Of a stretch of 64,000 bases of DNA, positions 8,616 to 17,326 are shown one piece after another. The position numbers and the translations under genes were made by a program. The notes beneath the pieces were generated by a model, which worked only from the letters and a program-made list of their open reading frames with translations, was not told the DNA's origin and searched no databases. The stretch spans positions 372,001 to 436,000 of the forward strand of contig JADJPD010000003.1 of assembly GCA_016713435.1 (NCBI GenBank), in the 5' to 3' direction. The stretch's first letter is position 1. Every line of letters begins with the position of its first letter. Source of the stretch: Gemmatimonadota bacterium. Lineage in GTDB: Bacteria > Gemmatimonadota > Gemmatimonadetes > Gemmatimonadales > GWC2-71-9.

Positions 8616-10133
8616 CTATCCCTTCCGGGCCGTGGCCGGCCCCTTGAGCCCCTTGAGCGCCACCAGGTCGCGCAGCGCGCGCAGGTCCTCGGCCGGGATG
8701 ACGCCCGTCATCCGGCCGACCACAAGGTAGCCGGTGACGAGGAGAACCGCCCCCGCCAGGAGCTTGAGCGGGTCGCTCGCGAGGAGGAGCGCCAGCGACG
8801 CGGGAATGGCCGCGAGCCCCGCCACCCCGAAGCTCCGCGCCAGCGCCGGGTAGGGCAGCGTCTGCCACCAGCCGAGCTCGAGCCGTGCGCGGATGACCCG
8901 GAGCAGCACCGCCGCCGCCAGCACCTGCGACAGGACCGCCGCGAACGCCGGCCCCGCAAGGCCGAACGCGTGCCAGAGCGGCACCACCAGGGCGGCATTG
9001 AGCAGCAGCGCCACCACCGAGCTCGTCACCACCGGGCGGCTCTCGCCGAGGGCGCGGAGGATGCCGGAATAGGCGCAGACCCGGAGCGGCAGCAGCAGCA
9101 GGTACACGCGGAAGGGAATCACCGCCTCCACGAATCCGGCCGTGAACAGCACCCGCATCGCCGGCTCGGCGAAGAGCATGAAGAACCAGAAGGCGGGCAT
9201 CATGATGAGGCCCACCTTCACCGCGGACGCGTGCCAGAGCTCGAGGAACTGCGCGCGCTTCCCCTCGTGATGCGCCAGCGAGAGCTGCGGCACGATGGCG
9301 CTGGTGGCCGAGTACGCCAGCGTGGCCACGAGCGGGATCTCGACGGCGCCGAGATTGTACACCGTGAAGGCGCCGACGCCGGCCACGATGCGCACGAGGT
9401 ACTTGTCCACCTGGACGTTGAGCTTGTTCACCATGAACGAGAGTGACACCGGCACGCCGAAGCGCACCAGCTCGCCCCCGCTCGTGCCCGCACCGCGGAG
9501 CGGCCCCCGCTCCTGCCCGAGGAACACCACCAGGCACCACCCCAGCCGGAGCACGGCGATGGCGGTGTAGAGCTCGAAGATCCGCGCCAGCCCCGCGCCC
9601 AGCATGGCGGGGATGGCAATGGAGAGGAGCCGCGTCACGGCAAACGCGAGCGTGGTGCGGAAGTAGCTGGCGTGCCGGTGCAGCGCCAGCTGGTACGACG
9701 GCAGTGCCTGACTCGGCAGGTCCGCCAGCGTGAACAGCGCCAGCAACTGGAAGCCGTAGGTGAGCGCGGGGTCCCCGCCGCCCAGGCGGGGCGCCAGGAG
9801 CAGGAGGCCGATGGCCCACGGGAGGCCGAGCAGGCCGAGGAAGACGGTGCCCCACCAGCCGAGGGCGCGCGCCTCGCTCGCGGGACGGCGCGGCAGGAAG
9901 ACGGTGAGCGCCGTGGGCACGCCGAGCGGCGCCACGGCGCTGATGGTGGTGGAGACGAGCACCAGCAGCTGGGCCGCGCCGAGCTCGGCCTTGGTGAGCG
10001 CGCGGGCCAGCACCGCGAGGAGCAGGAGCTGCAGCACGCCGGTGAGCACCAGCGCCAGGGTGGCGAGCGCGGCGCCGCCCCGCGCGGGCCGTGGCGCGGC
10101 CGTGGCCGCCTCGAGCTCCTCCTCGTCGCTCAT
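8616..10133 (-). CDS. Wzx-type polysaccharide flippase
   Basis: This 505-aa polytopic protein has about 12-14 hydrophobic segments. It includes GGAALATLALVLTGVLQLLL at the N-terminus, LFTLADLPSQALPSYQLALHR and SLSFMVNKLNVQVDKYLV, all typical of the MATE/MOP-superfamily polysaccharide exporters that flip lipid-linked oligosaccharides across the inner membrane. The ATG at 10133 overlaps the stop of the upstream glycosyltransferase (ATGA), and the stop is 4 nt before the methyltransferase. No wzy polymerase is seen nearby. Confidence 0.9.
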   Translation of the reverse strand: MSDEEELEAATAAPRPARGGAALATLALVLTGVLQLLLLAVLARALTKAELGAAQLLVLVSTTISAVAPLGVPTALTVFLPRRPASEARALGWWGTVFLGLLGLPWAIGLLLLAPRLGGGDPALTYGFQLLALFTLADLPSQALPSYQLALHRHASYFRTTLAFAVTRLLSIAIPAMLGAGLARIFELYTAIAVLRLGWCLVVFLGQERGPLRGAGTSGGELVRFGVPVSLSFMVNKLNVQVDKYLVRIVAGVGAFTVYNLGAVEIPLVATLAYSATSAIVPQLSLAHHEGKRAQFLELWHASAVKVGLIMMPAFWFFMLFAEPAMRVLFTAGFVEAVIPFRVYLLLLPLRVCAYSGILRALGESRPVVTSSVVALLLNAALVVPLWHAFGLAGPAFAAVLSQVLAAAVLLRVIRARLELGWWQTLPYPALARSFGVAGLAAIPASLALLLASDPLKLLAGAVLLVTGYLVVGRMTGVIPAEDLRALRDLVALKGLKGPATARKG

Positions 10134-11386
10134 CGCCGGGCCACCGCCTGGGCGAGCACGGCCGCGAAGCGCTCCGCCTGCACCCGGGCCGAGTAGGGCT
10201 CGGCCAGGGCGGGATCGAGGTCGGGGAGGCCGCCGGCCAGGAAGCGGTCGTGCATGCGGCCGAGGAGCGCGGCGCCCGCGGCGGGATCGTTCGGGTCGGC
10301 CACCTCGCCGCTCTGGCTGTCGGTGACCATGCGCGCCGGCTCGGGCTGGTCGCACAGCGCCGCGATGGGGCGGCGGGCGGCCAGGTAGTCGTAGAGCTTG
10401 GCGGGGATGGTCATCTCCATGCGCCGGTCCAGCACGAAGGCCAGGACGTGCGCGCTCCGCAGCACCGACAGCGAGGTGCGGTACGGCACGTCCGGCTGCA
10501 CGTCGAGGTAGGGCCCGAGTTGCAGCCGGTCGGCGTGCGCCTGGTCCTCCGTGCGGAAGGTCCCGGTGATGGCCAGGCGCGCCTGGGCCGGCGGGAGCGC
10601 GCGGTCGCGCACGAAGCGCGCGAACGCCTCGAGCAGCGGCGCCGCCGGCACCAGCAGCCGGAACTGCCCGAAGTGGAGCACCGTGAAGCTGGCGGGACGG
10701 TGCACCACGGGCGGGTCGAACATGCCGAGGTCGAAGGCGTTCCGCACCTCGTGGAAGCGCTCCGGGGCCAGGCGGCCGGCATACGCCGCGCGGTAGGCCG
10801 CGAGCGCCTCCTCCGTGTTGACGACGACTTGTGAGGCACGGGCAAACGCCCAGCGCTCCGCCCGGTGCACCAGCCAGCGGCTCGGCACCGGACGCATGGC
10901 CTGCTTGGCGGCCTGCAGCGCCCACGGGTCGCGGAGGTCCGCCACGAACGGCACGCCCGTGGCGCGGCTGGCGAGGGCCCCGGTGAAGAGCGCGGTGAAC
11001 GGGTCGGCGCAGACACTGATGGCGTCGATCCGGTGGCGCGTCACCAGCGCCTTCGCCGCCTTCACGGCGCCCGGCACGTGCGAGAGGAAGCGGTCGAAGG
11101 GCGAGAGGTACGGATTGGCCAGGAAGCCGCCGCCGCCCGACGACGGCTTCGGCGCCGCGGGCGCGGCCACCACCGGCCGCGGCGGGCTGTACGTCCGCTC
11201 CACCACCACCCCCTCGGGAATGAGCCGCTCGAGGGTGCGGTCCTCGGGGTCGTAGCCGGAGGGCGTGGTGAGCACCACCACCTCCCACCCCGCCGCCGGC
11301 AGGTGCCGCGCCAGCATCAGCGGGCGCTTGGCCCCGACGCGGGTCATGGGCGGGAAGAAGGGGGCAATGAGGAGGAGGCGGGGCAT
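10130..11386 (-). CDS. GT4-like glycosyltransferase
   Basis: This 418-aa protein has GT-B architecture. The N-terminal domain starts MPRLLLIAPFFPPMTRVGAKR and contains VPFVADLRDPWA at about residue 148; the C-terminal domain contains RNAFD, FTVLHFGQFR and PAKLYDYLAARRPIAAL, where the acidic nucleotide-binding position is replaced or weak. It is first in the minus-strand operon. A TAGATT hexamer (11396-11401) ends 9 nt before the ATG with no Shine-Dalgarno, suggesting a leaderless message. It is divergent from a second glycosyltransferase 85 bp away. Donor and acceptor are unknown. Confidence 0.87.
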   Translation of the reverse strand: MPRLLLIAPFFPPMTRVGAKRPLMLARHLPAAGWEVVVLTTPSGYDPEDRTLERLIPEGVVVERTYSPPRPVVAAPAAPKPSSGGGGFLANPYLSPFDRFLSHVPGAVKAAKALVTRHRIDAISVCADPFTALFTGALASRATGVPFVADLRDPWALQAAKQAMRPVPSRWLVHRAERWAFARASQVVVNTEEALAAYRAAYAGRLAPERFHEVRNAFDLGMFDPPVVHRPASFTVLHFGQFRLLVPAAPLLEAFARFVRDRALPPAQARLAITGTFRTEDQAHADRLQLGPYLDVQPDVPYRTSLSVLRSAHVLAFVLDRRMEMTIPAKLYDYLAARRPIAALCDQPEPARMVTDSQSGEVADPNDPAAGAALLGRMHDRFLAGGLPDLDPALAEPYSARVQAERFAAVLAQAVARR

Positions 11387-11395
11387 CGGCGCGGA

Positions 11396-11401
11396 AATCT
11401 A
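11396..11401 (-). promoter_or_regulatory. -10 hexamer TAGATT, leaderless arrangement
   Basis: On the minus strand the hexamer TAGATT ends 9 nt before the glycosyltransferase ATG at 11386. Transcription would begin at or next to the start codon. Confidence 0.5.
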
Positions 11402-11471
11402 TCGCCGCGCGGCGCCCGGCGCGGGGCGCCGCGGATTTGGCGGATGAGGGGCAGCGGGGCGATTTTCCGGC

Positions 11472-12689
11472 GTGCGCATCCTCTACTCCTACGACACCCC
11501 GATGCCCGACACGGGCGCCGACACCGAGCAGGTGGTCAACAACGTCGCCGCCCTGGCGCGGCGCGGGGTGGGCATGGAGCTCCTTATCCCGGGCCCCGCC
11601 ACCGGCCCCGGCGACGTCGCGGCCCTCAAGGCCTACTACCACGTCACCGGCGACTTCCCGCTCCACCACCTGAAGTGGCACGCCCACGGCCTGCGCGCCC
11701 TGGAGAAGTGGAGCCACGCCCTCCGCGCCCCCACGGACCCGCGCGCCCAGGGCCAGGACCTCATCTACACCCGGAACCTCCCTGGCGCCTGGCGCTTCCT
11801 GGCCGCCGGCCGGCGCGTGGTCTACGAGCACTTCCGCCCCTGGGGCGACCAGGTGCCGCCGCTCCAGCCGTTCCTGCGCGCCGTGCTCCGCCATCCCCGC
11901 CTCGTGGCCGGCATCTTCCACTCCGACCACGCGCTCCAGGCCTACCTCCGCCTCGGCGTCCCCCGCGACCGCCTGCTGGTGGCCCACAACGGCTGGGACC
12001 CCGCCCGCATGGAGCCGCGCCTCCCGCGGGAGGCCGCCCGGCGCCAGCTCGGCCTCGACCCCGTCAGCTTCACTGTTGTGTACTCGGGGCGGATGAACCT
12101 GCGGAAGGGGCTCGACATCCTCCTCGCCGCCGCCCGCGCCGCCCCCGAGATCCGCTTCATCCTCATCGGCTCCGAGGGCGACGGCCCCGTGGAGCAGGAG
12201 GCGCGCGCGCTGCCCAATGTGCGCGTGGTGCCGTGGCTCCGCTTCAACGAGCTGGCCCCCTGGCTGTACGCCGCCGACGTGCTGGTGATCCCGCCGAGCC
12301 TGGCGCCGCTCGAGCGCGCGGGGAACACGGTCCTCCCGATCAAGCTTTTCCTCTACCTGGCCGCGGGCCGCGTCCTCCTGGCCCCGAAGGCGCCCGACAC
12401 CGCCGAGTTGCTGCAGGACGGCGCCAATGCGGTGCTGGTCCCCGCCGGTGACGTGGCGGCGACGGTGGCCGCCCTCCGCCGCCTCGCCGCCTCCCCCGCG
12501 GAGGCGGCCCGGCTCGCCGCCGCGGCGCTCGACGCCGCCACTCACCTGACCTGGGACGCCCGGGCCGCGCGGATCCATGAATTCCTGCTGGAACGACTCG
12601 CCCGCCCCACTCCCCTCCCCTCCCCGGACCCGTGGACTGCCGGCGCCTGGCTGTCGGACATGGGGCGTTGGATCCTGAAACGTCGGTAG
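11472..12689 (+). CDS. glycosyltransferase family 4 protein
   Basis: This 405-aa GT-B enzyme has a GTG start. Recognisable elements are MRILYSYDTPMPDTGADTEQ (N-terminal acceptor domain), VAHNGWDP, FTVVYSGRMNLRKGLDILL (start of the C-terminal nucleotide-binding domain, about residue 199), ERAGNTVLPIKLFLYLAAGR and APDTAELL. The catalytic EX7E region is present in modified form. The first 80 residues are a glycogen synthase-like Rossmann fold. It is divergent from the flippase operon and probably builds the same glycan. GATTTT lies 5 nt before the GTG. Confidence 0.88.
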   Translation: MRILYSYDTPMPDTGADTEQVVNNVAALARRGVGMELLIPGPATGPGDVAALKAYYHVTGDFPLHHLKWHAHGLRALEKWSHALRAPTDPRAQGQDLIYTRNLPGAWRFLAAGRRVVYEHFRPWGDQVPPLQPFLRAVLRHPRLVAGIFHSDHALQAYLRLGVPRDRLLVAHNGWDPARMEPRLPREAARRQLGLDPVSFTVVYSGRMNLRKGLDILLAAARAAPEIRFILIGSEGDGPVEQEARALPNVRVVPWLRFNELAPWLYAADVLVIPPSLAPLERAGNTVLPIKLFLYLAAGRVLLAPKAPDTAELLQDGANAVLVPAGDVAATVAALRRLAASPAEAARLAAAALDAATHLTWDARAARIHEFLLERLARPTPLPSPDPWTAGAWLSDMGRWILKRR

Positions 12690-12835
12690 GCCCACTTCGT
12701 GCGAAATAGACAGGGCCGTTACGACCCCATGGTCACGGCTCGGTGGAGCGGCAGGCTGGATAAGCCGAAGCAATTCAAGGCTTTCCGATGTTCCTGCTGG
12801 CATGGATTCCGCCACTCTCTCGCACTGGAAGTGTG

Positions 12836-14026
12836 ATGAAAGCACACGCCGCGCTGGACACGCTGACACGCCCCCGCCGCCCGTCGGTGGAGACCGTCCG
12901 TGCCCTCCCGAGCCGTCCGCAGCCGCTGGCCGAGCCCGAGCTGACCCTGCTCTGCCCCGGGCCGGTGACCACGAGCGCCAAGGTGAAGGCCGCGCTGGCC
13001 GGCGCCGACATGTCGCACCGGGACCGGGCGTTCGTGGAGGTGCTGGGCCGGGCGGTGGAGCGCCTGGGCCGGGTGGCCGGCGCCACCGATCACGAGGTCC
13101 TGCTGGTGGGCGGCGGCGCCACGGCGGCCACCGAGGCGGCCCTGGCCACCTTCGTGGGCCAGGACGAGCGGCTGCTGGTCATCAGCAACGGCGCCTTCGG
13201 CGAGCGGATCGCCGAGATGGCGCAGTGCCTCGGCATCCACATGAGCCACCTGCGCTACGACTGGGGCGAGACCATCGTCCTGGAGCAGGTGATGGGGCTC
13301 CTCGATGCCGACCCCAAGATCAAGGCCGTGGCGATGGTGCACCACGAGACCTCGATCGGCCGCATCAACCCGGTCAACGAGCTCGGCCGCCTGCTGGCGC
13401 CGCGGCACGTGCGCTACTTCGTGGACGTGGTCTCGAGCCTGGGCGCCGAGGACGTGGACGTGACGCGGATGCGCGCGTCGGTGGTCATCGGCAGCGCCAA
13501 CAAGTGCCTGCACGGCGTGGCCGGCGTGGCGTTCGTGATCACCCGCCGCGAGCTGTGGCAGGAGACCGAGCACGTGCGCCCGCGCTCCATGTACCTGGAC
13601 CTGCGCCGCTACCGCTCGGCGTTCGACGCCAACGGCCAGACCCCGTTCACCCCGCCGGTGGCCGCGGTGGCGGCGCTCGAGGCCGCGCTGCACGAGCTCG
13701 AGGACCAGGGCGGCCCGGCCGCGCGCCGCGCCCACTACCAGGCGCTCAACGCCCGGCTCCGCGCCGGCCTGCTGGGCATGGGCCTCAAGCTCCGCTTCGA
13801 CGGCCAGGGGAGCGCCGTGAGCCTGACGGTGGCCCAGCTGCCCCCGGGCCTCACCTTCGACAGCTTCTACACCGACCTCCGCGCCCGCGGCTTCCTGGTC
13901 TACAAGGGCAAAGGCCCAGTGAGCCACGACTGCTTCCTCGTGGCCAACATGGGCGACGTGACCGTCGGGACCATCGACAAGTTCCTCGACACGGTGGCCG
14001 AGATCGCCGAGCTGCCGCGCGCCTGA
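12836..14026 (+). CDS. 2-aminoethylphosphonate:pyruvate transaminase-like PLP enzyme
   Basis: This 396-aa fold-type I aminotransferase belongs to class V. The N-terminal LLCPGPVTTSAKVKAAL, the middle MVHHETSIGRINPVNELG and YFVDVVSSLGAEDVDV, and the PLP-lysine motif SANKCLHGV (Lys223) match AEP transaminase (PhnW/AEPT). That enzyme interconverts phosphonoacetaldehyde and 2-aminoethylphosphonate. The ATG at 12836 has GGAAG upstream. It is followed by a LicC/PntC-type cytidylyltransferase and CDP-alcohol transferases, so a biosynthetic direction is more likely than catabolism. PEP mutase and phosphonopyruvate decarboxylase are not in the window, which leaves another class V substrate possible. 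Confidence 0.75.
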   Translation: MKAHAALDTLTRPRRPSVETVRALPSRPQPLAEPELTLLCPGPVTTSAKVKAALAGADMSHRDRAFVEVLGRAVERLGRVAGATDHEVLLVGGGATAATEAALATFVGQDERLLVISNGAFGERIAEMAQCLGIHMSHLRYDWGETIVLEQVMGLLDADPKIKAVAMVHHETSIGRINPVNELGRLLAPRHVRYFVDVVSSLGAEDVDVTRMRASVVIGSANKCLHGVAGVAFVITRRELWQETEHVRPRSMYLDLRRYRSAFDANGQTPFTPPVAAVAALEAALHELEDQGGPAARRAHYQALNARLRAGLLGMGLKLRFDGQGSAVSLTVAQLPPGLTFDSFYTDLRARGFLVYKGKGPVSHDCFLVANMGDVTVGTIDKFLDTVAEIAELPRA

Positions 14027-14046
14027 GCCACAGGGCACGACGCACG

Positions 14047-14072
14047 ACGGGCCGCCAGGAATGGCGGCCCGT
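14047..14072 (+). terminator. hairpin after the transaminase gene
   Basis: ACGGGCCGCC and GGCGGCCCGT form a 10-bp stem with a 6-nt loop, 21 bp after the stop codon. The rest of 14073-14316 has no convincing gene; it contains a palindrome GGCCGGAT-GT-ATCCGGCC at 14267-14284. Confidence 0.65.
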
Positions 14073-14316
14073 TCGCATTCCGGCCCCGGTGGCGAATGCC
14101 CTCTGGATGGCCGGGGCCGGCTGAGGAGGTGGGGCAGGGGGCAGAGGGCGCGTAGCTGCCGCCGCCTGCGAACCAGCCCACCCTGCCCGCAGCTCCAGCG
14201 CCCGGCGCCCCCTGCCCCTCCGACGAAGCCGGCCCAGCGCACGATCCACGCGCGCGTCGCGCGCGCGGCCGGATGTATCCGGCCGCTACGGGCACCCTTC
14301 CATGAGCCGGCGAGGT

Positions 14317-14322
14317 TATTTT
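14317..14322 (+). promoter_or_regulatory. -10 hexamer TATTTT before cytidylyltransferase
   Basis: TATTTT ends 8 nt before the ATG at 14331 and no Shine-Dalgarno lies between, so a leaderless transcript of the cytidylyltransferase/CDP-alcohol transferase operon is likely. Confidence 0.5.
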
Positions 14323-14330
14323 TCCGCCCC

Positions 14331-15077
14331 ATGCCTACGCCCCCCGCCGACCTCACCGCCGTGATCCTCGCCGCCGGCACCGGCACCCGCCTCCGCCCGC
14401 TGACCGAGACCACCCCGAAGTGCCTCCTCGACGTGGGCGGGAAGACCATCCTGGCCCGCCAGCTCGAGCGCGTGGCGGAGGCGGGGATCCCGCGCGCGGT
14501 GATCGTCACCGGCTACCTCGCCGCGGAGGTGGAGGCGCACATCACCACGGTGCCGCAGGCCGTGCAGGTGACCACCGCGCACAACCCCGAGTTCGCCACC
14601 AGCGGCAACTGCATGAGCGTCCTCGCCGCGCGCGAGAAGATCACCAGCCGCGGCATCGTCCTCTGCGACGGCGACGTGGTGCTGACGGGCGACGCCATGG
14701 CCCGCCTCGCGGCGGACGCCGCGCCCGCCGCCCTCCTCCTCGACCGCGAGACCGTCCTCGCCGACGAGGAGATGAAGGCGGTGCTCGATGCCCAGGGCAA
14801 CGTCCGCCGCCTCGCCAAGCCGCTGCCGCCCGCCGAGTGCGCGGGCGAGTCCATCGGCATCCAGAAGGTGAGCGGGATGGCGCTGCCCATCTTCTGGGCC
14901 ACCCTCGAGGCCATGCGTGAGGCCGGCGACACGCAGGGCTACTACGAGGACGCCTTCCAGCGGATGATCCACGCCGGCGTGTCCTTCCGCACGGTGCCCA
15001 TCGGGCACCACGAGTGGACCGAGATCGATGACCAGGCCGACCTCGCCGACGCCCGCGCCCGCTTCGCCGCCCGCTAG
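14331..15077 (+). CDS. LicC/PntC-type CTP:phospho(no)alcohol cytidylyltransferase
   Basis: This 248-aa nucleotidyltransferase begins TAVILAAGTGTRLRPLT, the GXGXRLRPLT signature, followed by PKCLLDVGGKTIL. NPEFATSGNCMSVLAAREKI, the D-x-D-like LCDGDVVL at about residue 110, GESIGIQKVS, YYEDAFQ and WTEIDDQADLADA are typical of the LicC/PntC branch that activates phosphocholine or 2-aminoethylphosphonate with CTP. The order after an AEP transaminase-like gene favours PntC function (CMP-AEP). The next gene starts inside its last 50 nt in another frame. Confidence 0.8.
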   Translation: MPTPPADLTAVILAAGTGTRLRPLTETTPKCLLDVGGKTILARQLERVAEAGIPRAVIVTGYLAAEVEAHITTVPQAVQVTTAHNPEFATSGNCMSVLAAREKITSRGIVLCDGDVVLTGDAMARLAADAAPAALLLDRETVLADEEMKAVLDAQGNVRRLAKPLPPAECAGESIGIQKVSGMALPIFWATLEAMREAGDTQGYYEDAFQRMIHAGVSFRTVPIGHHEWTEIDDQADLADARARFAAR

Positions 15078-15912
15078 GCCGGCCAAGCCGCCGGAGGTGG
15101 AGGAGTGGGTGGACGAGGCGATCCACCGCCCGCTCGCGCGCCAGCTGGTGAAGCTGCTGGTGCGGACCCCCATCACCCCGAACCAGGTGACGCTCCTCTC
15201 CGCGCTCGTGGGCGTGCTCGGCAGCCTGGCGCTGGTGCGGGGGATCGATGCGCCCGCGTGGCGGCTGGCGGCCGGCGGCCTGCTCTTCCTCTCGGTGGTG
15301 CTCGACTGCTGCGACGGCCAGCTGGCCCGCGCCAAGGGCATCTCCTCCACCTACGGCGCCATCCTCGACGGCATCGCCGACTACGTGGTGGGCGTGGCGC
15401 TCGGCCTCGCGGGCTCGTGGTACATGGTGAGCGTGCACCACAGCGCCTGGTACTGGCTGCTGGGCCTCGCCGGCATCGCGAGCGCCGCGGCGCACTCGGC
15501 GCTCTTCGACCACGCCAAGACCCGCTACATCGCCCGCGCCGCCGGCGGGTACTCCGAGCGCGAGGAAGACCTGGGCGCGGTCCGCGCCAATCGCGCCGCC
15601 GCGCTGCGCGAGCACCGCTATCGCGACGCCCTCCTCCTCTGGCTCTACGAGCAGTACTCCAAGGCCCAGCACGCCGCCCTCGCCATCCCGCCCGCCGCCG
15701 ATCCCGCCGCGTTCCGTGCCCGCCACGGCGGCCGCATGCGGCGCTGGACCTGGCTGGGGATCGGGACCCACTTTGCGCTGGGCTACGTGCTGCTGAGCCT
15801 CGGCGCCGTGTGGTACGCCGCGCCGACGCTCTTCTTCCTGCTCAGCGCCACGGTCCTGAACCTCTTCCTCGCCGCGCTCCTGGCCGAGGAAGGGCGGGCG
15901 GGCGCAAGCTGA
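15028..15912 (+). CDS. CDP-alcohol phosphatidyltransferase
   Basis: This 294-aa membrane enzyme carries the full CDP-alcohol phosphotransferase signature D-x2-DG-x2-AR-x8-G-x3-D-x3-D: DCCDGQLARAKGISSTYG followed by AILDGIADY, at about residues 91-116. It has about six helices, and TPITPNQVTLLSALVG marks the usual cytoplasmic start. It would transfer a phosphoalcohol or phosphonoalcohol from the CMP-activated compound made by the preceding cytidylyltransferase. The start ATG at 15028 overlaps the preceding gene by 50 nt; the stop overlaps the next ATG (TGATG). Confidence 0.88.
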   Translation: MTRPTSPTPAPASPPARPAKPPEVEEWVDEAIHRPLARQLVKLLVRTPITPNQVTLLSALVGVLGSLALVRGIDAPAWRLAAGGLLFLSVVLDCCDGQLARAKGISSTYGAILDGIADYVVGVALGLAGSWYMVSVHHSAWYWLLGLAGIASAAAHSALFDHAKTRYIARAAGGYSEREEDLGAVRANRAAALREHRYRDALLLWLYEQYSKAQHAALAIPPAADPAAFRARHGGRMRRWTWLGIGTHFALGYVLLSLGAVWYAAPTLFFLLSATVLNLFLAALLAEEGRAGAS

Positions 15913-17016
15913 TGCGGCGCGCCGCGCTGACCCTGCCCGCCGCCGGCGACCCGCACGCGCAGGTCGCCGGCCTGAGCGTGCTGCTCCGCCAGCTCCTCTC
16001 GCTGCAGGACGCGGGGATCCAGGAGGTGGCGGTGCAGCTCGAGGAGCGCACCCGCATTGCGCTGGTGAACGACAAGCGGCTCCGCCTGAGCCTCGTGGCG
16101 CCGCACCCGGCAGAGCCGGCCCCGCTCCTCACCGCCCCGCAGGGCCTGGTGTGGCACCGCGGGCTGCCGTCGCGCCTGCTCAAGGCCGGGTGGCATGGCG
16201 ACCTCCGCCAGGCGCCGCTCACGCCGGAGGAGTTCGTCATCCCCGCGGACACGCCCCGCTGCCGGCGGGAGGCGGAGGACCGGCTGCTCCAGTCGCTCAT
16301 CAAGCCCACCGACGGCGTCATCTCGCGCGGGATCAACCGGAAGATCTCGCTCCGGGTCACGCGCGCGCTGCTCGACCCCTCGCTCACGCCGAACCAGATG
16401 ACCTGGATCGCGGCCGTCTTCGGGGCGCTGGCCATCGGGATCGTGCTCTGGGGGCGGCGTCGCGATGCTGATCCCGGGCGCGCTCCTGCTGCAGGTGCAG
16501 TCCATCCTCGACGGCTGCGACGGCGAGATCTCCCGCCTCAAGTACATCCGCTCCCGCCTCGGCGAGTGGCTGGACCAGGTGGGCGACGACGTGGTGAACG
16601 TGGGCTACTTCGCCGCGGCGGGGTGGGTCACCTGGCAGGCGGGCTCGGCGGTGGCGTTCTGGCTCACCGTGGTGGGAGCCACGCTGCACGTGGTGTACCA
16701 GCTCTCGCTCTACGCCGCGCTCATCTTCAAGGGTGGCGGCAGCGGCAGCGTCACCAGCATCCGCTGGTGGGGCCAGAAGGACTTCACCCCCGAGACGCCG
16801 AAGGCGCCCCCCACGCCTCTCACCAGGCTCAAGGAAGCCGTGGAGATCGCCGGCCGGCGCGACTTCTTCACCTTCCTCTACCTCCCGGCCGCGCTCGTCG
16901 GCCTCACGGAGATCGCGCTGGCCTGGAGCGCCATCATCTTCTCCGTCTCCGGGCTCACTACGGGGCTCCAGTGGGTGCTGCGCGGGGGACCGGAGCCGGC
17001 GGTGCGGACGTCCTGA
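15912..17016 (+). CDS. DIPPS-like CDP-alcohol phosphatidyltransferase, frameshifted
   Basis: The first part starts MRRAALTLPAAGDPHAQVAG and contains VLLRQLLSLQDAGIQEV, a remnant-like cytidylyltransferase domain. LLQSLIKPTDGVISRGINRK and TPNQMTWIAAVFG follow, then the frame is lost at a run of five G (16450-16454). Removing one G continues as WGGVAMLIPGALL and SILDGCDGEISRLKYIRSRL...GEWLDQVGDD, the CDP-alcohol transferase signature with SR in place of AR. The corrected product is 367 aa. The layout recalls the bifunctional IPCT-DIPPS of thermophiles with a degenerate first half. Together with the separate IPCT gene it would make an inositol phosphodiester or inositol lipid. Confidence 0.78.
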
Positions 17017-17046
17017 TGGGGGGGGGCCGGCGGGGGCCGTGCAGGG

Positions 17047-17290
17047 GTCTCACCGCAGAGGCGCGGAGGACGCAGAGGGCCGCAGAGGGCCTTCGCTCGG
17101 AATGGGCAAGCCGCCTCAAGGGGAGTGCGGCGAGTTTACGGTGGCCTGGCCGCACGGGTGGGAGGCGTTGCCGAACCCCAACCAACACCCACAAAAACAC
17201 CGTGGGCTCACCTTGCGGTGAGCCCACCATCCCCGCGCAGTTCCTCTGCGGCCCTCCGCGTCCTCCGCGCCTCTGCGTTGAGTCACACCA
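17047..17290. repeat. dispersed inverted-repeat element, copy 1
   Basis: The terminal sequences CGCAGAGGCGCGGAGGACGC and its near complement at 17247-17280 form long imperfect inverted repeats. The interior contains a second hairpin (GGGCTCACC...GGTGAGCCC). A second copy is at 21557-21803 with the same ends and interior hairpin. There is no coding capacity. Similarity between copies continues for about 50 bp on the right (GGCGACGCCCCGCTACC) up to the stop codons of the flanking minus-strand genes. It fills the 310-bp gap between convergent genes. Confidence 0.75.
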
Positions 17291-17326
17291 CCAGCCAGCG
17301 GAGCCGACGCCGGCGGCGACGCCCCG

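Noticed and set aside
8616..12869. A 1417-codon open frame on the minus strand
   Set aside because: Only its last 505 codons (the flippase) look like protein; the rest is antisense to GT4 genes and to the transaminase start and is an artefact of high GC.
17047..17290. CRISPR or transposon carrying a gene
   Set aside because: Only two distant copies, no regular spacers and no open frame; it is an inverted-repeat element.
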